From Arachnopeziza araneosa (Eukaryota > Ascomycota > Leotiomycetes > Helotiales > Arachnopezizaceae), in NCBI GenBank assembly GCA_003988855.1, contig QYAI01000359.1, forward strand, positions 1 to 11,664: a DNA stretch of 11,664 bases, written 5' to 3'. The notes under the pieces are model-generated. The model was given only the letters and a program-made list of their open reading frames with translations, did no database searches and was not told the DNA's origin. This document shows positions 1-7,984 of this stretch, piece after piece. Within the stretch, counting starts at the first letter, position 1, and the number at the start of each line of letters is the position of its first letter. The position numbers and the translations under genes are program-made.

Positions 1-1158
1 ATTTTTAGAGCATTTGTTGTTCTGGAGCTTGCAAATAAACGCGTCGATTTTTGATGCGGCTTTACTGCGGGACCGGCTTTACTACGGGATCTCGGTTAGT
101 CCTCGAGGATTCTGCCACCGCTTTTGCTTTCCTTTCCCTCCCCTTCGTCCAACTGTTCCACTTCTTATCTTCCCTGAAATCCTTTTTGCATTTCTTTTTC
201 TCTGATGTTTGAAGTTGCCAGGATCGATCAGCTTGAAAGCCTTCAAGCTACGATTCATGTTGGCTTTTCGCGCTTAAACCATGGTTGTTGATGGAGTCAT
301 GTAAGATCTTACCTGAGTGGCGTCACTCAAAGCCTCAAAAGCTCCTTGGTGCTCCCTCAGCAGCCGGAGTCTGAAACTTTAGCTCTGAAGGGCTGGCATT
401 GTCGCATATTTAGATATTTAGAAGCGCTTATGTTGACAGTGTGGTGGAAGCGCTTCTCCATCAAGCGCGACCAGCTTCGCGGCCAGGTCGGCGGCCAGTG
501 GCCAGAAACTTCAATCGTTTCAGTTGGCAAGAATTATTCCAATCGACTCCTGCTCGTGAAACTATGTCCTTTTTCGCACAATGTTTTTCCTGATTACTCA
601 TTTGCTTATTTTTCCCCACCAAAGGTTGGTGAATCCATCTCCCTGCTGTATCGCGATATTGAGTTCATCTGACTTTGTCGTCGATTACGATCGAATTAAT
701 ATCAAATATAATTTCACACTTTTCTCAGTCATAATGATGGAATAGTATAGCTGTCACAGTACAATCGTTTCAGCCCGAAATACCTCAATACGGCTCGGGA
801 AGGGCCACAGGAACGACCACAGGCGAGTCCCGAGCTTCAAGAATCTTTGTCTCGTCTCCAATCAACAGAGGCCTAGCCCTGCATCTATTACTCGTCTTAT
901 TCCATGGGCGGGTCTATTGGGATAGTCAGGATAAAGCTTGGAACACCATGACCCAAACGAACCCTATTTGAGCCTCGAAAGTCACGGGTTCACCGCACCT
1001 TCAATCCCGCGGCCATTCAGGAGGATTCTTAGCTCCAAACCTGCAAACTCAACAACGAACTCAGACTTGGTGAGACTCGCTTTGGAACTTGAGATTTGTT
1101 TGAAGCTTTGCCAAGAGCGCTTACATTCATGTATTCTCGGATCTCTGTTCGCGATTCT
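1..1158. other. Intergenic region without a supported gene
   Basis: I see no convincing gene here. The open frames present are short, mostly lack an ATG start, and show no domain or signal-peptide character. The stretch contains an imperfect 17-bp direct duplication (57-73 and 74-90, 15 of 17 identical), an inverted repeat AGCTTGAA/TTCAAGCT (230-237 and 242-249), and a perfect 12-bp palindrome GTAAGATCTTAC (301-312). The last few hundred bases probably serve as promoter for the gene starting at 1301. Confidence 0.6.
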
Positions 1159-1164
1159 TATAAA
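1159..1164 (+). promoter_or_regulatory. TATA-like box upstream of the Egh16-like gene
   Basis: The sequence TATAAA lies 137 bp before the ATG at 1301. It is followed by a C/T- and CAA-rich leader (about 1180-1300) ending in CAACTGCAACC just before the ATG, which is a typical context for a well-expressed fungal gene. The transcription start itself cannot be read from sequence. Confidence 0.45.
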
Positions 1165-1300
1165 TGATGCCCTCTTCAATGTCAATTCAACTCCTCATCA
1201 TCAAGAAAACTTTCATCTCTATCTTCAATCTTCAAGCAGGCCTTGAAGACCTACATTCATTCCAAAACTTTTCTTTTAAACGTTTCATACAACTGCAACC

Positions 1301-2107
1301 ATGATCGCCCCAAAGTCCCTTATTCTTGCCCTTCTATTGGCTACACCTTTTGTATCAGCTCATGGTAAGATTGCGGTTGTCAAGGGAGATCAAGGTGGAA
1401 ATGGGACTGCACTAGGTATCAAGGGAGCAGTTGTTCCTGGTGCTGGACCAAATTCGAAGACAGAGATCGATACCACAACATTCAACGTGGGCAACAACAA
1501 TTGTGGAGAAACCGAGGTATGTTCTATCTTTCTGATTCATCGGCGTTCACTAATTGTTTAGGCGGGAGGGAAAAACAAAGCCGAGTCCGGTGTGAAAGCC
1601 GCTATGGTTCTGTCAGGCAGCACTCTTCCCCAGATCGGCACCGATAAAGCTTCTATTTCAGGAACATATCACATTGTCACATCAGATGGTGCTGGACCTC
1701 TTACCGCTTTAGTGGATACGACTGGGCAAGGTGATTTTTCGAAAGCCATCAAGGCCAAAGTCACCAAGCAAGTTCCCGGAAACAATGGTAACATCAAGAA
1801 GAACAGCAAGAGGTGGGAGGATCTTATGGTCCGTGCTGGATTGAGTAAGAGAGCGACCAATATCAACGAGGATTTTGTGAGTACGGAATTTGGTTGAAAG
1901 AACGTAGTTAACATTAAACAGCCATTTGCAGTTGAGATTCCAGCAGGAACAGTGTGCACTGGAACAGTTGCCGGTCAAAGTAATGTTTGTATGATCAAGG
2001 TTGTCAACCCTTCGGATGCTGGACCATTTGGAGGTTGCATTCCAGTCCAGCAGGTGGGCAATGGCACAGCTGCCAGACGCCAAGTCGCTCAGCCCTTTCA
2101 TGTCTAG
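1301..2107 (+). CDS. Egh16/GAS-like secreted protein (Egh16-like family, PF11327/DUF3129 type)
   Basis: Spliced CDS of 238 residues: exons 1301-1516, 1562-1876 and 1922-2107. Both introns are 45 bp, phase 0, with GTATGT and GTGAGT donors and branch-like CTAAT/TTAAC. Residues 1-20 form a signal peptide ending VSA, so the mature chain should begin His21-Gly22 and continue KIAVVKGDQGGNGTALGI, the hallmark start of this family. A second hallmark is YHIVTSDGAGPL at 108-119. Mature cysteines are 68, 189, 200 and 216; the last three sit in the C-terminal domain encoded mostly by exon 3. Possible Kex2-type dibasic sites are K155R156, K168R169 and R229R230, the first two in a basic linker. Family knowledge: relatives include Blumeria Egh16 and Magnaporthe GAS1/GAS2, expressed in appressoria and linked to plant penetration; their biochemical activity is unsettled. 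Family call is strong; a role in virulence here is inference. Confidence 0.9.
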
Positions 2108-3163
2108 GCATGACGTATTGCAGCGCGCGATACATTGTATTGGAGGAGAGGTCAATGCATATGTGGAGTGAGATGGCTTGTTAGCTTCTGAATTTTGTAA
2201 AAAATATATGGATCTGTCTGCCCTGTTACTGATCTCGTGCGTGACAAGTGGACGAATTTCTTTGGGGGCGATCAGAAGCAGAAAATAAAAGTAGAATAAA
2301 TAAGGCAAGGTTTATACTGATGCGGGGAAGTAAGCGCCAAGGGTTTCTCATTCAAACGGCATTTCTCTCTCCGCAATTAGCCATACCTAATATAGCCTAC
2401 TATTTAATTACTACGTTACGCATCAATGTCGAACATTACTTGCGATTGGAGCAAAATATTTTACCTCAAACTGTGCTCTTCACGGCCATTTGACCTAGCT
2501 TTTTCCTACTGTAGAAAAAACTTCTATTTGTGGATTCTCTGTTCTATCCAGAGTTTCATGGAACGTCAAATCCACAAACAGCAGCTTCTCCTAATTGCGA
2601 GGTCCGTAGAACAAGAAGTGGCGATAAATGTTGGATTGGATTGTAGATTATTTAAATACAATCTAAGCTATATGTAATATATATACTTAGACGATATCTC
2701 GCGGCTATGTACTATGGATCTAATTTGTTTACCCCTTTGAACGCTGCAGGTCATAGAATTGTAATCGAATAGCATTATAAGACTTGACCGGAATCCCTGG
2801 TGATAAAAAGCTGTAGTCGAAAGTCTACTTTACATATGTAAAAAAAAAACTTTTCTTCTTTCCCGTGGCATCGATCCACCTTTCGCGAGCATATGCTACA
2901 ATGGAGGTAGTGTAGATCCCAGTAACAGTAAAATTCACTACCGAGGTAGAAATTATTCCACGACTCTGAAAGCTACAAATCACATCGTCTGATCAAAGAG
3001 ATTCTGCTTCCTACCTGGTCTGTTGAATCTTTATTCCGATAGAAGCAGGTGATGTCCAAGAAATGGAACTCTTCGAGCGATTTTAATCAGCCTCCTTCTC
3101 TATGAGAGAAAACTATTCTCAGACCCTGTTTCTCTACATCAGCACTTATCATACCTTTGCATT
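2108..3163. other. Intergenic region between the Egh16-like and arabinanase genes
   Basis: About 1 kb without a supported gene. It should hold the 3' UTR of the upstream gene and the promoter of the arabinanase. The middle is AT-rich (around 2380-2700). Visible structure is a nested inverted repeat at 2527-2578, listed separately. No clear TATA box lies within 150 bp of the ATG at 3164. Confidence 0.6.
2527..2578. repeat. Nested inverted repeat
   Basis: TTTGTGGATT (2527-2536) is perfectly repeated in inverse as AATCCACAAA (2569-2578). Inside it is a second small stem, CTCTG (2537-2541) with CAGAG (2549-2553). The whole can fold as a hairpin in DNA or RNA. Its origin is unknown; it could be the footprint of a small transposable element or chance. 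Confidence 0.4.
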
Positions 3164-4383
3164 ATGTTACAGCTATTTGGGTCTATTTTAGTGACTATTC
3201 TCATGGCGGGGGCCGCGGTTCAAGCTTATTCTAATCCTGGGGCTTGTTCTGGTTACTGCTGGGCGCATGATCCAGCTGTTATTCAGCGAGAGAGCGATGG
3301 TGTCTATTTCAAATTTAATACTGGAACGGGTATCCAATACGCAACTGCGTCATCTCTGGCGGGACCATGGACCATACAAGGATATGTCCTACCAGATGGA
3401 AGCTCCATCGACAATTCTGGCAATCATGATCCATGGGTAAGGCGAACGAACGAATATCCAAGCAGAATACAGCTAACNGGGATGCTGTAGGCACCAGATA
3501 TTCACCTTGTAGGTGGAACGTACTATCTTTACTACGCGGTTTCTACCTTCGGTTCCCAAACTAGTGCAATAGGAGTTGCTACCAGCACTACAATGGACGT
3601 AGGAAGCTGGTGAGCCAACTGCTCCCTTGAATTATGTTCCTGTTTGATAAGAGGATAATTAATTTCCTCTTTTGTTCTTCTTTGTCGTAAGAAGCACTAA
3701 ATCATTGATAGGACCGACCATGGATCGGCTAGAGTGTCAAGCACATCTGCAGAGTCATACAATGCTGTCGACCCCAACTTGATTGTCGTCGCGAATACCC
3801 CATATCTCAACTTCGGTTCCTTCTGGGGCGATATATATCAGGTGAAGATGAGCTCATCTCTGACGTCAACTGCTGCATCTTCGGCCTATAATATTGAATA
3901 TGATGCAGCTGGAGACCACCCATGCGAAGGCTCCTACATGTTCTACTATAATGGATACTACTATTTGCTGTGGAGTCACGGTATCTGCTGCAATTATCAA
4001 ACGTACGTTGACACTCCTGCTTGAGACCAAGCTGACGATACAACCAGGACGAAACCTGNTGCTGGCGATGAGTACTCGATTATGATGGCCCGTTCTACAT
4101 CGGCTACTGGCGGCTTTGTCGACAAAGATGGCAAAGCAGCTACATCTAGTGGTGGATCAACTTTACTCAAAAGTCACGATTATATTTACGGTCCTGGTGG
4201 ACAGTAGGTTTTTGTCCCCTCTTGGTAGACTGTCTAACACAAACTAGGGGTGTGTTTACCAGTACTACCCATGGGCTCGTACTCTATTACCACTATGCAG
4301 ATACTAACGTTGGACTTGCCGATGCTGATTACGCGTTTGGATGGAATGTTTTAAGTTGGACGGATGGATGGCCAGTGGTATAA
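3164..4383 (+). CDS. Secreted GH43 endo-1,5-alpha-L-arabinanase
   Basis: Spliced CDS of 324 residues in five exons: 3164-3436, 3491-3609, 3712-4002, 4048-4203, 4248-4383. Introns are 54, 102, 45 and 44 bp and all joins keep frame. Residues 1-21 are a signal peptide (MAGAAVQA, then YSNPG). The five-bladed propeller signature residues are in place: general base Asp36 in WAHDPAV, Asp151 in AVDPNL as the pKa modulator, general acid Glu203 in HPCEGSYM, and His295 in LYYHYAD. APDI at 92-95 and GPGGQGVF at 276-283 are also typical. The length matches single-domain fungal arabinanases (about 320 residues). The enzyme should hydrolyse alpha-1,5-arabinan side chains of pectin outside the cell. Two ambiguous bases affect the gene: N at 3478 in intron 1, and N at 4059, which leaves residue 232 undefined (GNT). 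No break is visible, so it is probably functional. Confidence 0.93.
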
Positions 4384-4739
4384 ATGCCTGACATAGAAGT
4401 AAAATTTGATTCCTTGATTTCTGATCCTACAATAAGAAAGCCGTTTCTAAGTTTCGTAGAATATAAGAATTTTAATTTTTCCTTAAAAGTTAAAATGCCT
4501 TCAATNCGAGACAATCAATTAATGGTATATTAATCGCAAAGCTGTTATTCTACGTGTAGACTACGACTTCTCCGTAAATAAAGCCGGAGTTTTTCAATTG
4601 CAAAGCAAGATCTCCTAGCGTAGATGTTGTCGAGTGATGTAATCTGGTTTGAAAATGAGTCGAAGCCTAAGTTCCCCACTCCCGCTACTTAATAGGTAAT
4701 TAAATTCCTGTATTTTAAATGGGTCAACCTACTGGACAT
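4384..4739. other. AT-rich intergenic stretch downstream of the arabinanase
   Basis: No gene is supported in this AT-rich segment. It contains the arabinanase 3' UTR and one ambiguous base (4506). Neither strand gives a recognisable protein; the short frames found have low-complexity AT-driven composition. Confidence 0.6.
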
Positions 4740-4744
4740 CAATT

Positions 4745-5120
4745 CGGGCATACCCTAGAAAGTCCGAACTGTACACGACAGCTACCAAGCTTGCCGCCAT
4801 TCGTGACTGCAAATCAACCTCGAAAAACTCCATCCATCTTGGGAACATCGTCTTTTTTTTGCACCTTGGTCTTGAAAACTATTTTCTCGTTGAGCTCGCC
4901 CTCCTCAATNTTTTCCTCTATCATTTCTTTCCCATAAAGAGATATATCCGCACGAGCCTCTTCGCAATCCATATTTAATGTTTGGCAAGTGGCAATATCT
5001 CCAATTATACTGTCTCGGCTCGAAAGAAATATCTTGACCATCGGTTGAGATGTCGAAATAAGGCGACCCAAGGTTCTTGGAACAGTTGTCACACGATCCT
5101 GCGATGTTGCTTCGATGAAA
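4745..5120 (-). pseudogene. Orphan fragment of a NACHT-type (NLR) NTPase gene
   Basis: On the - strand, one frame stays open from about 5120 to 4814. It reads like the distal half of a fungal NACHT domain: a helix ending LGRLISTSQP, then the strand MVKIFLSSRD (sensor-like SSR motif after the Walker B position), then NMDCEEARADISLYGKEMIEE. The latter matches the usual T-x-x-x-DI-x-x-Y-x-x-x-x-I segment after the SSR motif. It runs on through IEEGELNEKIVF to a degenerate KMDGVFR, the counterpart of the conserved K-A-D-G-M-F-R. After that the frame breaks, with FEVDLQSR visible one frame over. Walker A is absent, there is no effector or repeat domain, and one base (4910) is ambiguous. NACHT NLRs act in non-self recognition and heterokaryon incompatibility. 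This piece is about a tenth of a normal gene and must be dead. The assignment rests on motif recognition only. Confidence 0.55.
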
Positions 5121-5489
5121 ATTTAAGAAAAGTTTACTATGCTAATGTGTATTTCTAGACTCATTAGAAAATCCAAACGTAATATCACTTTCATCTTCTC
5201 CCTAGAGACAGGGAGAATATAGTAAGTTTGAGTACGCAATCTTCATACAGCCATGGGTGNTATTAACAACTNCTCAAATATATCGATTCTTCACCTATGT
5301 TGGTACAATAATCACGTGCCACGCATGAGAGCCTAGTTAGTCAGGCAGCCAGAACCCCATAAGGGTTCTCCAGCTGCCTCCATCCTTCTTTCTAATCAAC
5401 GTGAGGAGTCCAGTATCCAGGGTAAACCGGCCAATACGAATAACCTAGGTTTATCGTGAACCGACAACCTACGACCAACTAATATATCA
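5121..5489. other. Gene-free gap between two gene relics
   Basis: No gene is recognisable. The stretch includes two ambiguous bases (5260 and 5272), a CACGTG core near 5313, and a strong imperfect hairpin at 5343-5379 that is listed separately. Confidence 0.55.
5343..5379. repeat. Strong imperfect hairpin
   Basis: The left arm AGGCAGC-C-AGAACCC (5343-5357) pairs with GGGTTCT-CCA-GCTGCCT (5363-5379) around a five-base loop, CATAA. This gives 14 base pairs with only a small internal bulge. It sits between two gene relics and is not a tRNA: there is no cloverleaf around it. It might be a transposon footprint or a structured transcript. Confidence 0.5.
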
Positions 5490-5860
5490 TCACAACTCGT
5501 TATCCATGGCAAACCATTCATTCCTAATGCTTGCTGGCGAACCTCATGCTTCCTCTCTGAGCAATGCTGCTAGCTTTATGCAATCAGTATGGCCCAATAT
5601 GAAAGCTGCAAACATCAACACCTGGGAGTGATCGAGCGAATTGAAGGGCAATTCAATTTCAGTGAACTTGATCAAGCTATCAAAGATACAAGACAGTACG
5701 ATATATATTTTGTACTCCTCTGGTTTGAAAGCTTGAAAAACGCTCTTAGCACATGCGCACCCTTTTGGGCAAGGAAAGAAGTCAAACGATTCCGGCGAGT
5801 CCATACACTCGAAGCTGATGGGTGTCTCCAGGCACCCAGATTCTATCCTCTATTTCATTC
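5490..5860 (+). pseudogene. N-terminal relic of a GH35-like (DUF5597-type) beta-galactosidase
   Basis: Pieces of the N-terminal catalytic barrel of a GH35/GH42-like beta-galactosidase can be read across frames. QLVIHGKPF (from 5493) is followed, after a frameshift, by FLMLAGEPHASS and then AASFMQSVWPNMKAANINTWE. After another shift come IERIEGQFNFSELDQAIKD, RQYDIYFVLLWFESLKNALST, APFW and KRFRRVHTLEADGCLQAP. These match the family order: G-K-P-F start, GE-H segment, barrel strand N-I-N-T, G-x-F-x-F-x-x-L-D, and LLWFGS. The first frameshift coincides with a tandem ATTC duplication (5516-5523); the second is a one-base loss near 5629. All of the protein after about residue 115 is missing, including the acid/base and nucleophile region. 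An intact homologue would cut beta-galactosides from plant wall polymers or oligosaccharides. It was not transferred intact; it decayed in place or as part of a block. Confidence 0.6.
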
Positions 5861-6390
5861 CTGGATCTCCAAAATGGTTGATAAGCAAAGGAAAGAACGA
5901 GGAAGCGACGGCCAAATCAACCAAATACCACGCTAGCAGAGATGCAATNGACGAGTTTGAATACGTCGAGATTCACCAGACTGTAGAATTGAAGAAAGAA
6001 GCTGTGGATAGTAAAGGTTGGATGGAATTGATTCGTACGCCGGGGCACTGGAAGAGATGACTCTGATTATCTTGATATCAATTTCTCTCAAATTTCAAGA
6101 AACGGTTTGGTGTCATACTACCTTCTATTTTGGAGACAATTGGATAGACAGAGTAGGTTTTCGACTTTATTTTGTAAAGCTTGCCTCCACTACCAGTCCC
6201 ACCAATCAAGCCGAAATCAATGGTGGGCTCACGATTTGGCGCTGGCTCTTCTCTCTCGGTCGCGCATACCTTGTATTAAGTTGGTCATCGCCACCTCTTC
6301 TAGGATTGGGATGGCTCAATAGGTTAAAATGGTAAATCGGCACTTTCATTGATGATTATGACCTTAGTTACAGCCCATTTATGTCAAAGA
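5852..6390 (+). pseudogene. Central relic of an MFS sugar (lactose-permease-like) transporter
   Basis: The reading frame enters directly at the cytoplasmic loop after helix 6, FIPGSPKWLISKGKNEEATAK, a variant of the sugar-porter PESPRWL signature. It continues through the family-typical DEFEYVEIHQTVELKKEA and WMELIRTPGHWKR. At 6058 it hits a stop. One frame over it resumes as MTLIILISISLKF, then GLVSYYL and SILETIG in two further frames. A possible degenerate intron (about 6150-6177) precedes TSPTNQAEINGGLTIW, the sugar-porter Q-x-x-INGG helix-7 motif. A weak helix-8 trace (LSLMIMTLVTAH) ends near 6390. Helices 1-6 and the C-terminal third are missing. At least three frameshifts and one ambiguous base (5949) make it certainly non-functional. 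Family members import lactose, galactose-containing disaccharides or other sugars; the exact substrate cannot be told. Confidence 0.75.
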
Positions 6391-6551
6391 AGACGTGTTT
6401 CTTGCATAAATCAATTTAAGCATTCTCGGCTGCGGCAGTCAGCACTGTACCCCACCCAGATTGTGTTGTATAAGAACCAAGCCATGTTCGACCAGATGGT
6501 TTTTAAACTCTCTGATAAACCTCTTTTAAAATACCAATAAAAGCGTCTAAT
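6391..6551 (+). promoter_or_regulatory. Upstream region of the alpha/beta hydrolase, with TATA-like box at 6469-6474
   Basis: TATAAG at 6469-6474 lies 78 bp before the ATG at 6552, a reasonable spacing for a fungal core promoter. The region abuts the decayed permease, so the present hydrolase promoter may be built partly on relic sequence. Confidence 0.35.
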
Positions 6552-7697
6552 ATGTTATCCTTTGCTGTTCCTAGTCTGTTGATCGCAGCAATTGGGGTTG
6601 TGGGGATCCAGCTTCCCAATGTCACTGGTCGTTATCCAGTTGGAACTGTCAGCCTGGAGCTTATCGACGAATCGCGCATCGACCCATTTGCACCAAGTCC
6701 TCAGTTTCGGGATATTATGGTCTCTGTCTATTACCCGACATCTAAGACTGCTGTCGAGTCTGGGAATTACAGCTTTGCACCTTACTTTACTTCTTCTAAA
6801 ACGGCTGCGGCTCTCGGTATCTGGCTTGGCAATTCTTCAGAAATATTAGGAATTGTCACGCAATCCTATCATAAAGCACCTATCATGAACAGCAGCTTTC
6901 CGATACTCTTTTTTAGCCATGGATTGGGTGGGTCACGTTTTATGTACAGAGCACAGTTCGAAAACCTGGCAAGTCAAGGCTGGATTATCGTTGCACCAGA
7001 CCACCCCTACGATGCGCTTATATCGGTGTATCCAAACGGGAACTTTGTTGAAATGCCGCCTTCGGTCCTTGATGGCTTCCCTAGCAAAATGGCCGGCTTG
7101 GTAGAAGTTCGTGTAGCAGACTTCGAGTTCCTTGCGAGGGCCTTTAAAAACTCCACCATCTTATCGCAAATACCGGGATTTAAATCTTCCGGGAGTGCGT
7201 TCCACAGCAATCGAACTGGCATCTTTGGACACTCTCTGGGCGGTGCTACAGCTGCACAGACAATGGCGAATTCCTCAACATTTGATTGTGGCGCTAATTT
7301 TGACGGAGGTATCTACGGAACCGTGGCAGAATCAGGACTCGATAGGCCATTTCTACAACTTCGCGCTCAGGACTACCTTACATATAATGATAGCACAGTA
7401 AATACATTCTGGAATCATTTAAGGGGCTTTCGTCGGGAGTTTGTAGTAAATGGAACGGAACATATTGGGTTTATGGATATTCCTATACTTCGAGATCTTC
7501 TTGGAGAAGCATTTCCGGCTCAGCTAAGGAACCAATCTGGTACAATTGCTGGAAAGAGATTGTTGAAGATTGAATTGGAGTTTATAGATACTTTCTTTGC
7601 GTTTTGTCTTAAGGGTAAATCGGTGGACAAGTTGGATCGTTTAGCTAACGGGACCTTTCCAGAGATTTCTATCCCCTCTGATAATGTTATTCATTAG
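6552..7697 (+). CDS. Secreted alpha/beta hydrolase, PAF-acetylhydrolase-like
   Basis: Intronless CDS of 381 residues. Residues 1-18 form a signal peptide. The fold signature is complete. FFSHGLGGSR at 120-129 provides the oxyanion-hole HG motif, and GWIIVAPDHPYD at 143-154 follows it. The nucleophile elbow is GHSLGG with Ser228, and NFDGG supplies Asp251 as the likely triad acid. GTEHIGFMD supplies His304. The start RYPVGTVSLELIDESR with FRDIMVSVYYP at 52-62 is typical of platelet-activating-factor acetylhydrolase-like (PF03403-type) fungal carboxyl-ester hydrolases. About eleven N-glycosylation sequons (for example at 23, 72, 94, 113, 200, 220, 240, 280, 300, 327 and 366) support passage through the ER. 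The length is normal and no lesion is visible. The substrate is unknown: small acyl esters or oxidised phospholipids are possible, and true PAF is unlikely as a natural substrate. The closest alternative is a dienelactone-hydrolase or cutinase-like esterase. Confidence 0.88.
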   Translation: MLSFAVPSLLIAAIGVVGIQLPNVTGRYPVGTVSLELIDESRIDPFAPSPQFRDIMVSVYYPTSKTAVESGNYSFAPYFTSSKTAAALGIWLGNSSEILGIVTQSYHKAPIMNSSFPILFFSHGLGGSRFMYRAQFENLASQGWIIVAPDHPYDALISVYPNGNFVEMPPSVLDGFPSKMAGLVEVRVADFEFLARAFKNSTILSQIPGFKSSGSAFHSNRTGIFGHSLGGATAAQTMANSSTFDCGANFDGGIYGTVAESGLDRPFLQLRAQDYLTYNDSTVNTFWNHLRGFRREFVVNGTEHIGFMDIPILRDLLGEAFPAQLRNQSGTIAGKRLLKIELEFIDTFFAFCLKGKSVDKLDRLANGTFPEISIPSDNVIH

Positions 7698-7984
7698 CCT
7701 GATAACTGCTTCAAGGATGCTATTTTCTCTCTTCCCTAGAGTACCTATAACTGCCCCTTGTTGTTACGAACCCCGCTTGGAGCAACTACTGGGGGGATTC
7801 CTGTAGTGGGTGCCGGTTCCACACGTGCGGAGTGTAAGAATTCACGATTGCACCGTCAGAACACGTGAATGATGAATCTGTTAACGTGGTTTATCAGTAC
7901 CCCAGTCATATCAGTACCTCGGTCACTTTTTACTACCTTCGTACATAGAATTAATATTAAACAACAACAACGAATAAAATTAAA
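7698..7984. other. Intergenic region with a short tandem repeat
   Basis: No gene. It contains two CACGTG cores (7822 and 7863) and an imperfect 17-bp tandem duplication, TATCAGTACCCCAGTCA (7892-7908) and a copy with two differences (7909-7925). Base composition drops to AT-rich from about 7945, at the edge of the transposon relic. Confidence 0.5.

Noticed and set aside
346..672. Open frame of 108 codons on the + strand
   Set aside because: It has no ATG at its start (it begins with TTG), no motif, and no signal peptide; the composition does not resemble a fungal gene.
938..1246. Open frame of 102 codons upstream of the Egh16-like gene
   Set aside because: It begins at a non-ATG codon and overlaps the TATA-like box and leader of the real gene, so it is most likely chance.
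1709..2308. Long 199-codon frame on the - strand
   Set aside because: It lies antisense to exons 2 and 3 of the Egh16-like gene, which are supported by family motifs and correct splice sites.
5343..5379. Hairpin considered as part of a tRNA gene
   Set aside because: There is no cloverleaf, T-loop consensus or A/B box around it.
5544..5804. 86-codon frame on the - strand
   Set aside because: It is the complement of the galactosidase relic; the + strand reading has the recognisable family segments.
7892..7925. 17-bp duplication considered as the terminal repeat of the Fot1-like element
   Set aside because: No matching inverted copy exists on the other side of the transposase relic (8520-8850), and the two copies are in direct orientation.
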